Source: Saccharothrix luteola (GTDB lineage Bacteria > Actinomycetota > Actinomycetes > Mycobacteriales > Pseudonocardiaceae). Taken from it: DNA of 64,000 nt. The stretch covers positions 201,029 through 265,028 of the forward strand of contig NZ_JAJHUO010000012.1 of the NCBI RefSeq assembly GCF_020859565.1, in the 5' to 3' direction. A program made the position numbers and the translations under genes. The notes below the pieces were generated by a model, which saw only the letters and a program-made list of their open reading frames with translations, was not told where the DNA came from and made no database searches. Positions 41,154 through 50,106 of the stretch are shown here, in pieces. Position 1 is the stretch's first letter. Each line of letters begins with the position of its first letter.

Positions 41154-41954
41154 GTGGATTTGGGGCTGAGCGGGAAACGGGCGCTGGTGACGGGGTCGAG
41201 TTCCGGCATCGGCGCGGCGGTGGCCGACGTGCTGGCCGCCGAAGGCGCGGACGTCGTGGTCCACGGGCGCGACCGGGACAAGCTGGAGGTGGTCGCGGAG
41301 AAGGTGCGCGGCCACGGCCACCGGGTGGACCTCGCGCTGGGCGACCTGTCGACCGACGCGGGCGCGGCCGAGGTGGTGCGCGCGGCGGGCGCCGGCGGTC
41401 CGGTCGACATCCTGGTCAACAACGCGGGCGGCACGGACCTCGTGCCGTGGTTCGACGCGGAGCCGGACCTGTGGGCCGCCGCCTACCAGGTGAACGTGGT
41501 GTCCGCGGTGCGGATGATCCGCGCGTTCGTGCCCGCCATGCGGGAACGCGGGTGGGGTCGCGTGGTCCAGGTCGGCGGCGGCCTGGCCACCCAGCCGATC
41601 GCGATGCAGCCGCAGTACTCGGCGGCGCTCGCGGCCCGGCACAACCTCGCCGTGTCGCTGGCCCGTGAGCTGAAGGGCACGGGCGTGACGTCGAACGTCG
41701 TGTCACCGGGGCCGATCATGGTCGAGTACATGCGCGACTGGCTGGCGCGCGTCGGCCCGGAGCGCGGCTGGGGCACGGAGCTGCCGGAGATCGAACGGCG
41801 TGCGGCGGCGGAATGGGTGGCCAACGACGTCGGCCGGTACGGCACGCCCGAGGAGGTGGCCGCGGCCGTCGGCTACCTGGCGAGCCGGCAGGCGGATTAC
41901 GTGACCGGTTCGGTGCTGCGCGTGGACGGCGGGTTCGTGGCGGCGGTGTCGTGA
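41154..41954 (+). CDS. SDR family protein with altered YxxxK (Lys replaced)
   Basis: The protein has 266 residues, starting at GTG with GAGGAG upstream. TGSSSGIGAAVA, NNAGG and the C-terminal VTGSVLRVDGGFV are canonical. The catalytic region reads PQYSAALAARHNLAVSLA: Tyr is kept but the Lys four residues later is Leu. A usual SDR would have YSASKAAL. Either this is a pseudoenzyme or catalysis uses another base. Candidate tailoring or partner protein in the angucycline pathway. Confidence 0.8.
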   Translation: MDLGLSGKRALVTGSSSGIGAAVADVLAAEGADVVVHGRDRDKLEVVAEKVRGHGHRVDLALGDLSTDAGAAEVVRAAGAGGPVDILVNNAGGTDLVPWFDAEPDLWAAAYQVNVVSAVRMIRAFVPAMRERGWGRVVQVGGGLATQPIAMQPQYSAALAARHNLAVSLARELKGTGVTSNVVSPGPIMVEYMRDWLARVGPERGWGTELPEIERRAAAEWVANDVGRYGTPEEVAAAVGYLASRQADYVTGSVLRVDGGFVAAVS

Positions 41955-42009
41955 CGTTCCCGGGACGGGTCGGGCGGAGGTCGATCGACGACATGACAGG
42001 AGACCGGTG

Positions 42010-43077
42010 ATGGACGGCGCGCAATTCGCGGCGGACGACGGCGCCGCGCCCGTGCTGCCCGCCGCGGCCCGCGGCGACGCGCGGCGGCTGGTGTTCCACC
42101 TCGCCGCGGTGAAGTGGTCGATCGGCACGATCCGCGCCGTGGTCGAACTGGGCATTCCGGACCTGCTGGCCGACGGGCCGGGCACGGCGGCGGAGCTGGC
42201 CGCGTTGGCGGGCGTGGACGCCTCACGCCTGCGCCGGGTGCTCGCCGCCGCCGCGACGGCGGGCGTGCTGGCCGAGGACGGCGCGGGCCGGTTCTCGCTC
42301 ACCCCGGCCTCCGACGGCCTGCGCACCGGCGGGCCCGGCGGTTTCCGGGACGTGCTGCTCTTCCTCACCGACCCGATGATGTGGCGGCCCTACGAGGACG
42401 TGGCGCACGCGGTGCGGACCGGTGAACCGACGTTCGACCACCTGTTCGGCGAGCCGTTCTACCAGCACCTGCGCGGTGATCCGGCCGCCTCGGACCTGTT
42501 CGACCGGGCCATGGTGCGCAACGACGGCCCCGAGACCTACGAGCTGTTCGACGACCTGCGCTCGCACCGGTACCGCCGGATCGCCGACGTCGGCGGCGGT
42601 CGGGGCAGCTTCCTGGCCGAGCTGCTGCGCCGCCACCCCGGCGTGACGGGCGCGGTGTGCGACCACCCGCTCGCGATCGCCGGCGCGGCCGAGGAATTCG
42701 CGCGCTGCGGCGTGGCGGACCGGGCGGAGGCGATCGCGACCGATTTCTTCGAGAAGGTGCCGCGGGGGTTCGACGCTTATCTGGTCAAGCGCTCGCTGCA
42801 GAATTGGGACGACCTCGACGCGGTGCGGGTCCTGGCCAGGGTCAGAGAGGCCATCGGGGACGATCGTGACGCTCGGTTGTGGATTGTGAACCACCTTCTC
42901 ACCCGATCAGGTGTACCTGACCTCGGTAAGCTGTCGGATATTGAGATGATGACTATTCTGGGTGGTCGGGAAAGGGGTTGGGGGGACTGGACCCGCCTGG
43001 GGGCTGAAGCGGGTTTCGCACCGGTCGGAGAACCGGGTGCCGGGCGCGTCACGTTGTTGACGTTCCGCCCGATCTGA
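42010..43077 (+). CDS. SAM-dependent O-methyltransferase (plant-type OMT fold)
   Basis: The protein has 355 residues. An N-terminal dimerisation/winged-helix part (VELGIPDLLADGPGTAAELAALAGVDASRLRRVL in pieces) precedes a Rossmann domain with IADVGGGRGSFLAELLRRHP and LVKRSLQNWDDLDAVRVL, typical of acetylserotonin-OMT-like enzymes that methylate phenolic hydroxyls of aromatic polyketides. ATG at 42010 is spaced 7 bases from AGGAG; GTG at 42007 is also possible. From about 42840 to 42990 third-position GC falls visibly compared with its own 5' part. Confidence 0.9.
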   Translation: MDGAQFAADDGAAPVLPAAARGDARRLVFHLAAVKWSIGTIRAVVELGIPDLLADGPGTAAELAALAGVDASRLRRVLAAAATAGVLAEDGAGRFSLTPASDGLRTGGPGGFRDVLLFLTDPMMWRPYEDVAHAVRTGEPTFDHLFGEPFYQHLRGDPAASDLFDRAMVRNDGPETYELFDDLRSHRYRRIADVGGGRGSFLAELLRRHPGVTGAVCDHPLAIAGAAEEFARCGVADRAEAIATDFFEKVPRGFDAYLVKRSLQNWDDLDAVRVLARVREAIGDDRDARLWIVNHLLTRSGVPDLGKLSDIEMMTILGGRERGWGDWTRLGAEAGFAPVGEPGAGRVTLLTFRPI

Positions 43078-43328
43078 GCGCACAGGTCTGAGCACGCATC
43101 GGCCCGCAGCGTCGCGGACCGCGAATCCCACGGCTGGGGCGGGGGAGCGCTGTCGACCGCGGCGGTCACGGGTGGCGAGGCCACCGACCGGCGGTCGCCG
43201 CGGCGCGCTCACACCCCCCGTGGAGCACGCTTCCCCTCGGTGGCGCCGCCGCACGCCGACGGGATCGCAGAGGCGAAACGTCAACGCCGTGCCCGTCGCC
43301 GTGGCGCGCGGGCACGCGGATCTTGGGG

Positions 43329-44792
43329 GTGTGTGTGGAGCACGACGTCGATCGGTCCACCGGCACGGGTCGTCGCGTCCCGGTGGAGTGGCGGCTGCCC
43401 GAGAACGTCGGCCCCGACGGGCTGTCCCTGGAGGGGGTGCGGCGGACCAGGGCCGAGCTGGTGGAGCGCGGGCGGTGGGGTGAGGCCGACCAGGTGGTGC
43501 GGGAGGTGATCGACCTGCTCGCCACCGGTCCGGCCGGGGTGCGCGGTCCCCAGCTGGGCGGCTTGGTGTACGTGCCGGGCGGACCGGCGCCGGACGACGC
43601 GCACTGCGCCGGGCTGGACGCGGCGGGCGTGCCGGAGGAGCAGCGGCTCGCCGCGCGGGCCGTGCAGCTGGCGAACCGGGGCGTGGACCGGGTCGGGACG
43701 GTCGCCACCGCCAAGCAGCTGCTCGCGCTGCCCGGCGGGCGCGAGACGGGCGCGTTCTGGTGCGGGATCCTCGTGCTGGCCTACGCCGACGAGCTGGACA
43801 CCGCGTTGGACCTCAGCGTCCGCGCGATGCGCAGCCCGGACGTCATCGACTTCGGCGAGGCGCGTGGCGTGGTGGCGCTGCTGGTGGCCCGGCTGATGTG
43901 GCTGGGCGGCGATCCCGGCGGCGCGGCCAAGGTGCTCGCCGGGTCGCTGCGGCGCGACGTGTGCCGGCAGATCCGCAGCGTGGCCGTGGCGTGGCTGGTG
44001 TCGGCGCTGGTCGACCTCGGCGAGCTGAACCGCGCGCACGACCTGCTGCTGGAGCACGGGTTCAGCGGCCCGCTGGCCGGCGTGCAGGACCGCGCCGAGC
44101 TGTTCATGGCGCGGGGCGCGCTGCGGTTCGCGCTCGGGCAGTACGACCGGGCGTTGGAGGACTTCCTGGACTGCGGTCGCGACCTGACGGCGTGGGGCGT
44201 GACGAACCCGGCGGTGGCGCCGTGGCGGTCGCGGGCGGCGGTGTGCGCGAACGCGATCGGCCGCACCGACCTGGCGCAGGCGTTGGTGTCGAAGGAGATG
44301 GCGGCGGCCCGCCGCTGGCGCACCCCGCGTTCGGTCGGCCTGGCCTCGCACGCCGCGGCGTTGATCGCGGGAGGCGAACCCGCGTCCCTGCGCGAGGTGG
44401 TCGCGGTCCTGGACGGCACGGACGCGGTCGGCGACTCGCTGCACGCCCGTTACGACCTCGCCCTGGCGTTGGGCACGCGCGAGCTGCACGGCGAGGCGCG
44501 CAAGACGTTGGAAGCGGTGCGGGACACCGCCCGCCGCCGGGGTTACGCGATGTGGTCCGCGCGGGCGGAGGAGGCGTTGGCCAGGATGACCGCCCTGAAC
44601 CGCGCCGGCGGGCTCACCAGGCAGGAGCGCAAGATCGGCGAACTGGCCCGGACCGGCCGCAGCAACCGGCAGATCGCCGAGGAGCAGTACCTGACCGTGC
44701 GCACGGTCGAGTTCCACCTGTCCCGCGTCTACCGGAAGCTGGGGCTGGCCGGCCGTCGTGACCTCAAGGCCATCCTCACCCCGCTGTCCTGA
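43329..44792 (+). CDS. LuxR-family regulator, TPR-type, right cluster boundary
   Basis: The protein has about 487 residues. The C-terminal LuxR HTH reads LTRQERKIGELARTGRSNRQIAEEQYLTVRTVEFHLSRVY in shorter pieces. The rest is helical repeat. Like the paralogue at 22108 it lacks the ATPase half of LAL regulators. GTG codons at 43329 and 43335 and a TTG at 43323 are all possible starts; the N-terminus is uncertain. It closes the angucycline region. Confidence 0.83.
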   Translation: MCVEHDVDRSTGTGRRVPVEWRLPENVGPDGLSLEGVRRTRAELVERGRWGEADQVVREVIDLLATGPAGVRGPQLGGLVYVPGGPAPDDAHCAGLDAAGVPEEQRLAARAVQLANRGVDRVGTVATAKQLLALPGGRETGAFWCGILVLAYADELDTALDLSVRAMRSPDVIDFGEARGVVALLVARLMWLGGDPGGAAKVLAGSLRRDVCRQIRSVAVAWLVSALVDLGELNRAHDLLLEHGFSGPLAGVQDRAELFMARGALRFALGQYDRALEDFLDCGRDLTAWGVTNPAVAPWRSRAAVCANAIGRTDLAQALVSKEMAAARRWRTPRSVGLASHAAALIAGGEPASLREVVAVLDGTDAVGDSLHARYDLALALGTRELHGEARKTLEAVRDTARRRGYAMWSARAEEALARMTALNRAGGLTRQERKIGELARTGRSNRQIAEEQYLTVRTVEFHLSRVYRKLGLAGRRDLKAILTPLS

Positions 44793-44805
44793 GCCGACCT
44801 GGGCG

Positions 44806-45468
44806 TCAGGCCGCCGGATGCCCCGGTGGGAATCCCATGGTGAGCACCGAGTCGACCGGCCGGCGCCGGGACGGCACGGCCGGGCCGGTGGTGCGGGTCA
44901 AGCGCGAGAGCGGGGCCACCGGCCCGTCCGGTTTCGGGGCCACCCGGTGGAAACGGGTGCGCAAGTCGTGCAGCTCGGCGGTCTCGGCGGCGTCGAGGAT
45001 CGTCGCCGCCGGGCCGGCCGGCAGGTCGAACAGGTAGACCGCGGTGGTCATCGGGTGCGGCCCGAGGCCGAGTCGCTCGGCACGCAGCCGGGTCCGCTGC
45101 ATCGCGCGGCCACCGGCGAGCCGGCTCTCCGGGGTGTCCTCGCGGACCGACAGCGGTGCCACGGCGGACGCGCCGGCCACCGCGTCCCGCGCGGCTTCGG
45201 CGAGGCGGGCGCCACCGCCGAGCTGCCGGAGCCGGGCGGCGACCTCCGGTCGGGCGACGAGCCGGAGGACCTCCTCGGCCCCGGCCGGCAACGCCGGCGT
45301 GGCGGCGGGCGCCTCCCGCCCCAGGGCCAGGTCGGCCGCGCCGATCCCGGAGTACACCTCGTGCAGGCCGCGCTGGTAGGTCCGCCACGCGGCGGCGTCC
45401 CGGCCGGGGTCGGCGGTGCGGAGCTCGACGGCGTCCGCGGGGTGCTCGGGCACTCGGCCGGCGGCCAT
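44806..45468 (-). CDS. nitroreductase-family-like protein (Acg-type, short)
   Basis: The protein has 220 residues, convergent with the LuxR gene (13 bases apart). The segment AGGRAMQRTRLRAERLGLGPHPMTTAVYLF resembles the C-terminal half of actinobacterial Acg-like nitroreductase-fold proteins, and RTADPGRDAAAWRTYQRG precedes it. It is shorter than full Acg proteins (~330 residues), so it may be a half-length member or a remnant. Flavin binding is not evident. No clear ribosome site. Confidence 0.45.
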   Translation of the reverse strand: MAAGRVPEHPADAVELRTADPGRDAAAWRTYQRGLHEVYSGIGAADLALGREAPAATPALPAGAEEVLRLVARPEVAARLRQLGGGARLAEAARDAVAGASAVAPLSVREDTPESRLAGGRAMQRTRLRAERLGLGPHPMTTAVYLFDLPAGPAATILDAAETAELHDLRTRFHRVAPKPDGPVAPLSRLTRTTGPAVPSRRRPVDSVLTMGFPPGHPAA

Positions 45469-45683
45469 GATCGTCGTGGGTCCTCTCGTCGGGGCTGGTG
45501 TCACCAGAGTGCGTGCCGCGACGCGTGTACCCGGCCGACGAGGCGTGAACCTGCCGTCCTCCCGACTGTCTGACACCGACATTTCGGGTCGTGCCAGGGG
45601 GAACAGTAGCGGAGGGCGACAGGCCGCTCCCGCCATGTGGGCGTCGTGGACAGCGCTTCCGTTGTGCCCCAATGCTCTCGTGC

Positions 45684-46892
45684 ATGAACAGAGTCTTCGT
45701 CTTGGTGCTCGCCGGGATCTTCGCGGTGGTGGGCGCGGCTCCGGCCGCCGGGTCGCCGCAGCACCGGGTGGACGTGGTGGCCGAGTGGTTCGACGTGACC
45801 GCGGCGACGGTCGCGGCGGCCGGCGCGTCCGCCCAGTCGACCAACAGCCGGACGTGGGCGATCGGCTGGCTCGCCGCCGCACGTGCCGCGCACGACGTCC
45901 CGGCCGCGCACCGCACCCGTGCCGACGCGGCCGTGGCCTCGGCGCTGCACACCGCGCTGGTGGCGCTGGCTCCCACCCGCCGGGCGGAGTTGGACGCCGC
46001 GTTGCGCACGACGCTGGACCGCCTCACGCCCGGTGGGCAGCGCGACCTCGGCGTCGCCGACGGCATCGAGGAGGCGCGTGACCTCCTGGCCGAGCGCCAG
46101 GGTGACGGCCTCGCCCCGGCTTCGGTCAACGCGCCGTTCGAGCTGCCTTCGCCGGCACCGGGCGTATGGCAGCCGACGCCTCCGTCGCTCACGCCGCCGC
46201 AGCAAGCAGGCAACCGCCTGGCGCGGCCGTTCGTGCTGGCCCGCGCCGACCAGTTCCGCCTGCCGCCGCCGCCCGCCCTCGACTCGCCACGCGACCGGAT
46301 CGACCTGGCGGAGGTGCGTGCTTACGGTGCCGTGAACAGCACGGTGCGCACCGCGTCCCAGACCGCGACCGCGCAGTTCTGGCTCCAGAGCTCCGCGGCC
46401 GGCTACACCCAACCGCTGCGCGCGGCCGTCACCCAGCTCGGCGGACCGCCCGCCCGCCGGGCCGCGCTGGTGGCGGCGTTCCACGTGATCCTGGTGGACA
46501 CCCAGATCGCGACCTCGGACACGAAGTACGCGTACCTGCGCTGGCGGCCGATCACCGCCATCCGGGCCACGGTCGATCCACAGTGGACTCCGCTGCACGA
46601 CACGCCCGCGCACCCGGACTACCCCAGCGGCCACAACACCTACGCCGGGGCGGCCGAGGTCGTGCTGACCGCGTTCACCGGTCCCTCCGCGCGGCGGCCG
46701 TTCACCGCCACCAGTCCCACCGCGCCGGGCGTGACGCGGACCTACCAGCGGTGGGCCGACCTCACGAAGGACAACGTGGACGCACGGGTCTGGTCCGGCA
46801 TCCACACGCGTTCGGCGGACGAGGCCGGAGTCGTCCTCGGCCGGCGGGTCGCCGAGCACGGCCTGTCCCGCTTCGCCTCGCTCCTGGGCTGA
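45684..46892 (+). CDS. secreted vanadium-haloperoxidase/PAP2-family enzyme
   Basis: The protein has 402 residues with a signal peptide (MNRVFVLVLAGIFAVVGAAPAAG). Vanadate/phosphate-binding residues are present in order: KYAYLRWRP (K-x6-RP), YPSGH (P-SGH), and RVWSGIHTRSADEAG (R-x5-H-x-R-x3-D). This is the pattern shared by vanadium-dependent haloperoxidases and type 2 acid phosphatases; length and context fit the bacterial VHPO-like group. It could halogenate or hydrolyse phosphate esters outside the cell. A link to the clusters upstream is possible but unproven. Confidence 0.85.
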   Translation: MNRVFVLVLAGIFAVVGAAPAAGSPQHRVDVVAEWFDVTAATVAAAGASAQSTNSRTWAIGWLAAARAAHDVPAAHRTRADAAVASALHTALVALAPTRRAELDAALRTTLDRLTPGGQRDLGVADGIEEARDLLAERQGDGLAPASVNAPFELPSPAPGVWQPTPPSLTPPQQAGNRLARPFVLARADQFRLPPPPALDSPRDRIDLAEVRAYGAVNSTVRTASQTATAQFWLQSSAAGYTQPLRAAVTQLGGPPARRAALVAAFHVILVDTQIATSDTKYAYLRWRPITAIRATVDPQWTPLHDTPAHPDYPSGHNTYAGAAEVVLTAFTGPSARRPFTATSPTAPGVTRTYQRWADLTKDNVDARVWSGIHTRSADEAGVVLGRRVAEHGLSRFASLLG

Positions 46893-46916
46893 GCGTCGGA
46901 CGCTCGACCCAGCGCC

Positions 46917-46962
46917 GACCGGCCCCCGGTGTCGGGTGTTCACCGGACACCGGGGGCCGGTC
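46917..46962 (+). terminator. perfect 17-bp stem hairpin
   Basis: Arms 46917-46933 and 46946-46962 pair perfectly with a 12-base loop, 24 bases after the haloperoxidase-family stop. It is the strongest hairpin seen in the window. Confidence 0.8.
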
Positions 46963-47050
46963 CTGCGCTCGTACGCTCCTGCCCGTCGCGGCTTCCCTGC
47001 CGCGGCTGGTTCTCCGCGGTGGACGGGACACCGCGGGAAAGGGGCATCGC

Positions 47051-47509
47051 ATGGGGGCACGAGGTAGGCGTTACGGGGCGTCCGGGCTGGCCGCCGCGGT
47101 GCTGGGGGCGGCGGTGATCATGTCCGCCGCTCCGGCATCCGCGGCACTGGCGGCGTTGTGCACCACGACGTCCGAGGTCGTGAGGTCGGGTCGCACGATC
47201 ATGGTGCCGACGGTCAAGGGCAGCACCACGTGCACCATCGGTCGCGAGTACGCGGCGAACACCTCGGTGGTGTCCCGATTCCAGTCGATGATGCGCCGGT
47301 GCTACCCGGACCTCGACCTGGCGTCGCCCTACTCGGACGAGAAGGTGGGGGACCTGGCCGACGACGGCAGCTTCGGGCCGCGCACCGAAGCCGCGTTGAA
47401 GGCCATCCAGAGGCACATCGGCACGGCCGCCGACGGCATCTGCGGCCCGAACACCAGGGACCGCATGAAGTTCCCGAAGCCGGCTACCGACACGTGCTAC
47501 CAGTACTGA
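47051..47509 (+). CDS. secreted peptidoglycan-binding-domain protein
   Basis: The protein has 152 residues. A signal peptide (AVLGAAVIMSAAPASAA) is followed by a Cys-containing strand region and a PG_binding_1-like helix set: VSRFQSMMRRCYP, DDGSFGPRTEAALKAIQRHIG, ADGICGPNTRDRMKF. It has four Cys besides. Probably binds the cell wall; no catalytic domain. AAAGGGG lies before the ATG. Confidence 0.8.
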   Translation: MGARGRRYGASGLAAAVLGAAVIMSAAPASAALAALCTTTSEVVRSGRTIMVPTVKGSTTCTIGREYAANTSVVSRFQSMMRRCYPDLDLASPYSDEKVGDLADDGSFGPRTEAALKAIQRHIGTAADGICGPNTRDRMKFPKPATDTCYQY

Positions 47510-47541
47510 TCGAGACCTGTCGAGAGCTTGGCGCGGAGGAC

Positions 47542-48294
47542 TCAGTCGAAGTAGTAGGCGCAGTGCAGCGACAGCGCGGTCACGGCCACGTAACGGTGCT
47601 GTGCCAGCAAAGCCGTCTTCACCGCCGCGTGGTCGAGTGGCTGCTCGTCGTGCAGCAGGGTCGGGGAGTCGCGCACCAGCGCGTCCGCCCCGTCCGGCTC
47701 GTGGGCGGGCAGCGGCTGTCCGGCTTCCAGCCAGCGCTGGCGCAGGGTCCAGTCGTTGCTCGACCCGCTGCACGTCGAACCGCGCTGTTCGTCGTCACGC
47801 GGGTCGAGGTACCCGAGACCGGGCAGGTTGCTCGCGTCGTAGGTGCGCGGGCCCTCGGGCCTGCCCCGGTACCTCGCGTAGTAGTCGATCGACATGTGGA
47901 CGTCCGACTCGCTGCCCGACCAGCCCGCCCCGGTGGCCAGACCGTCGAACCGCCGGATCTCCTCGGCGAGGTCCCCGTCGAAACCCGCGTACCACACGAG
48001 GACGGTCGAGCAGCTCACATGACCGTCGTCGGGCCCGAACACCTGCGACATGTGCCGATGACCGGCCACACCGCACGATTGGTCCAGCGAGTGCTCCGGC
48101 CACCCGTGCCACGGCACCAACGCCCGCAACGCCGCGACCCGCGCACGGCCCGACTCCGCCGCCGCGACCCGGTCCGCCGAGGCCTGCGGCCCCTTCGCCA
48201 CCCGCTCGTAGTCCGCCTCCGAACGACCGCCGCACCCGGCCGCGATCAAGGTGACCAGTCCGACCACCGCGATCGATCTCCGCACATCCCCCAT
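47542..48294 (-). CDS. putative lipoprotein
   Basis: The protein has 250 residues. The N-terminus VVGLVTLIAAGCGG has a lipobox (LIAAGC), so the mature protein is anchored at Cys. The rest is hydrophilic with several Cys and Trp and no recognised domain. Extracellular, function unknown. Convergent with the peptidoglycan-binding gene. Confidence 0.75.
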   Translation of the reverse strand: MGDVRRSIAVVGLVTLIAAGCGGRSEADYERVAKGPQASADRVAAAESGRARVAALRALVPWHGWPEHSLDQSCGVAGHRHMSQVFGPDDGHVSCSTVLVWYAGFDGDLAEEIRRFDGLATGAGWSGSESDVHMSIDYYARYRGRPEGPRTYDASNLPGLGYLDPRDDEQRGSTCSGSSNDWTLRQRWLEAGQPLPAHEPDGADALVRDSPTLLHDEQPLDHAAVKTALLAQHRYVAVTALSLHCAYYFD

Positions 48295-48385
48295 GGGGTC
48301 CAGGGTGGCATCGAAGGCCTCGCGCCGGCCACCGGAACGGCGGCGACCGGGTCGGTGCCGGTCGCCGCCGCGTCCAGGACGTGGA

Positions 48386-49774
48386 TCAGAGCTTGCCCGT
48401 GCCGGAGCCCGCCGTGACGGAGGACTTCACCGTGCCGACGGGGTCGGCGGTGTAGGTGTACGGGATGGCGGCCACCGTGCCGTTGACCTCGCACGGGCCG
48501 GAGTTGGTCAAAGAATTGTCCCGGGCCACCAGGCGTCCGGGGTCGGAGTCCGCGTAACCGCTCGCCGACCAGCACGCCTGCTGCACGTTCTCGAAGACGT
48601 TGCCCTCCACGAGGAGGCCGGCGTCCATGAGCGAGGCGATGGCGTAGGAATCGGCGTTGTTGTCGACGTTGGTGTAGTAGTTGTTGAACACGTGGACCGT
48701 CTCGCCGAACCGCACCCGCGGGCTGCGTTCGAAGGTGCGGTCGAACCAGTTGTGGTGGTAGGTGACCCGCAGGTGGCCGCGGTCCTCGCCGCCGTTGCCG
48801 TCGGAGTGCCCGACGAGCGAGGTCTTCCAGTGGTTGCGGATGACGTTCCACGACACGGTGATGTAGTCCGCGGCGTGGGTGATGTCCAGCATGCCGTCGT
48901 AGTGGTCGGGGTTGTCCTCGATGGTGCTGGACATGGTGTTGTGGTCGATCCAGATGTGCGTGGCGCTCTCGATCTGGATCGCGTCGCCGCCGACCTTCCC
49001 GCGGATGTTCATGTTCTGGATGATCACGTTGGCCGGGCTCATGTCCTCGATGTTGAGGGTGGTCCCGGAGATGCCCGAGCCGGCGCCGACGCCCCGGATC
49101 GTCTTGTCCGCGCCGATCTCGACGGTGCCCGTGCCGCTGAGCATGCCGTTGACCAGGATGGTCTTGGCGCCCGCGGACTGCGCCTGCGTGCGGAAGTCGG
49201 CGAACGTGCTCACGGTGACCGTGGAGCCGCCCGCGCCACCGGTCGTGCCACCGGCCTGCGCGGCCCAGCCGACGAGCCCGCCGGGCGGCTGCGGTTGCGG
49301 GTCGCCGCCGGTCTCGACGTCGAGGTGGTCGACGTTGGGCAGGCCGCCCGAGGTGGTCGGGTTCAGCCGGATCGTGTTGCTGCCGGCGTTGACCCGCACG
49401 CTGAACGTCTTGGTCGCCCACGTCGACCAGGCGCCCGTGCCCTCGAACGACGGCGACTGCACCGTCGACCCGTTCACGAGCAGGTTGGCGGGCCGGGCCG
49501 TGGTGGTCCCGTTGGCGAACCGGACGCCCACCGTCGCCGTGCCCGCGGCCGCGGCGGTGACGGTGAACTGGAGGTAGCCGCTGGTGGAGTTGGCGCCGTT
49601 GCAGAACCCGCTACCGCTGTACCCGCTCCAGTCGGTGTCGATCGAGCCGGAGCACACCGCGGGCGAGTTCTCCGCCTCGTACCGCGTGGGCGCGGCCTGC
49701 GCGGTGGACGACGCCACCGCGACCAGAGCGCCGGCCAACAGCCCGACGCAGGCAATCATGGGTTTCACGCGCAT
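48386..49774 (-). CDS. secreted pectate lyase (PL1) with N-terminal CBM35/CBM6-like module
   Basis: The protein has 462 residues with a signal peptide. Residues ~28-155 form a carbohydrate-binding module (RYEAENSPAVCSGS, GYLQFTVTAAAAGTATVGVRF, VDHLDVE). After a Pro/Gln linker, a PL1 parallel beta-helix follows: IGADKTIRGVG, NVIIQNMNIRG, HIWIDHNTMSS, YITVSWNVIRNHWKTSLVGHSD, VTYHHNWFDRTFERSPRVR. The D/N and R residues of the Ca-dependent lyase site are present. It cleaves polygalacturonate outside the cell. GGAG lies at good spacing before the ATG. Confidence 0.93.
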   Translation of the reverse strand: MRVKPMIACVGLLAGALVAVASSTAQAAPTRYEAENSPAVCSGSIDTDWSGYSGSGFCNGANSTSGYLQFTVTAAAAGTATVGVRFANGTTTARPANLLVNGSTVQSPSFEGTGAWSTWATKTFSVRVNAGSNTIRLNPTTSGGLPNVDHLDVETGGDPQPQPPGGLVGWAAQAGGTTGGAGGSTVTVSTFADFRTQAQSAGAKTILVNGMLSGTGTVEIGADKTIRGVGAGSGISGTTLNIEDMSPANVIIQNMNIRGKVGGDAIQIESATHIWIDHNTMSSTIEDNPDHYDGMLDITHAADYITVSWNVIRNHWKTSLVGHSDGNGGEDRGHLRVTYHHNWFDRTFERSPRVRFGETVHVFNNYYTNVDNNADSYAIASLMDAGLLVEGNVFENVQQACWSASGYADSDPGRLVARDNSLTNSGPCEVNGTVAAIPYTYTADPVGTVKSSVTAGSGTGKL

Positions 49775-50106
49775 AATACGTCTCCGTGGCGTAGGGAATA
49801 ACCGATTCCGACGCAGTGGAAGACACGATGCCCCCTGGTGCTTCATTGCGCCGTAGGACGGGAAACCACTTTCCCGTCGGATGCTAGGAGGTTCGCAACC
49901 GCAGGTCAACGGGACCGCAGCGAAAATGCGGGCTGGTCATGCTTGTGAACGAATGCGGTCCCCGGCGGTCATACTCGTGAACCGGTTGCGTGCATTTGCG
50001 CGCCGAGCGCACAGATATGTGAATTCGGTCGAGGGGTATGCAGGGGTTGCGCCCCGCGCGGCGGCGTCGCGAGACTGCACGCCTGCGTTCACGGTTGGGG
50101 GACTCC
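49775..50106. promoter_or_regulatory. divergent region with a 16-bp direct repeat
   Basis: This 332-bp region separates the pectate lyase from the TAP-type hydrolase and holds both promoters. Two copies of a 16-mer, GGTCATGCTTGTGAAC (49935-49950) and GGTCATACTCGTGAAC (49967-49982), differ at two positions and are 32 bases apart, three helical turns, as expected for cooperative regulator binding. Confidence 0.45.
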
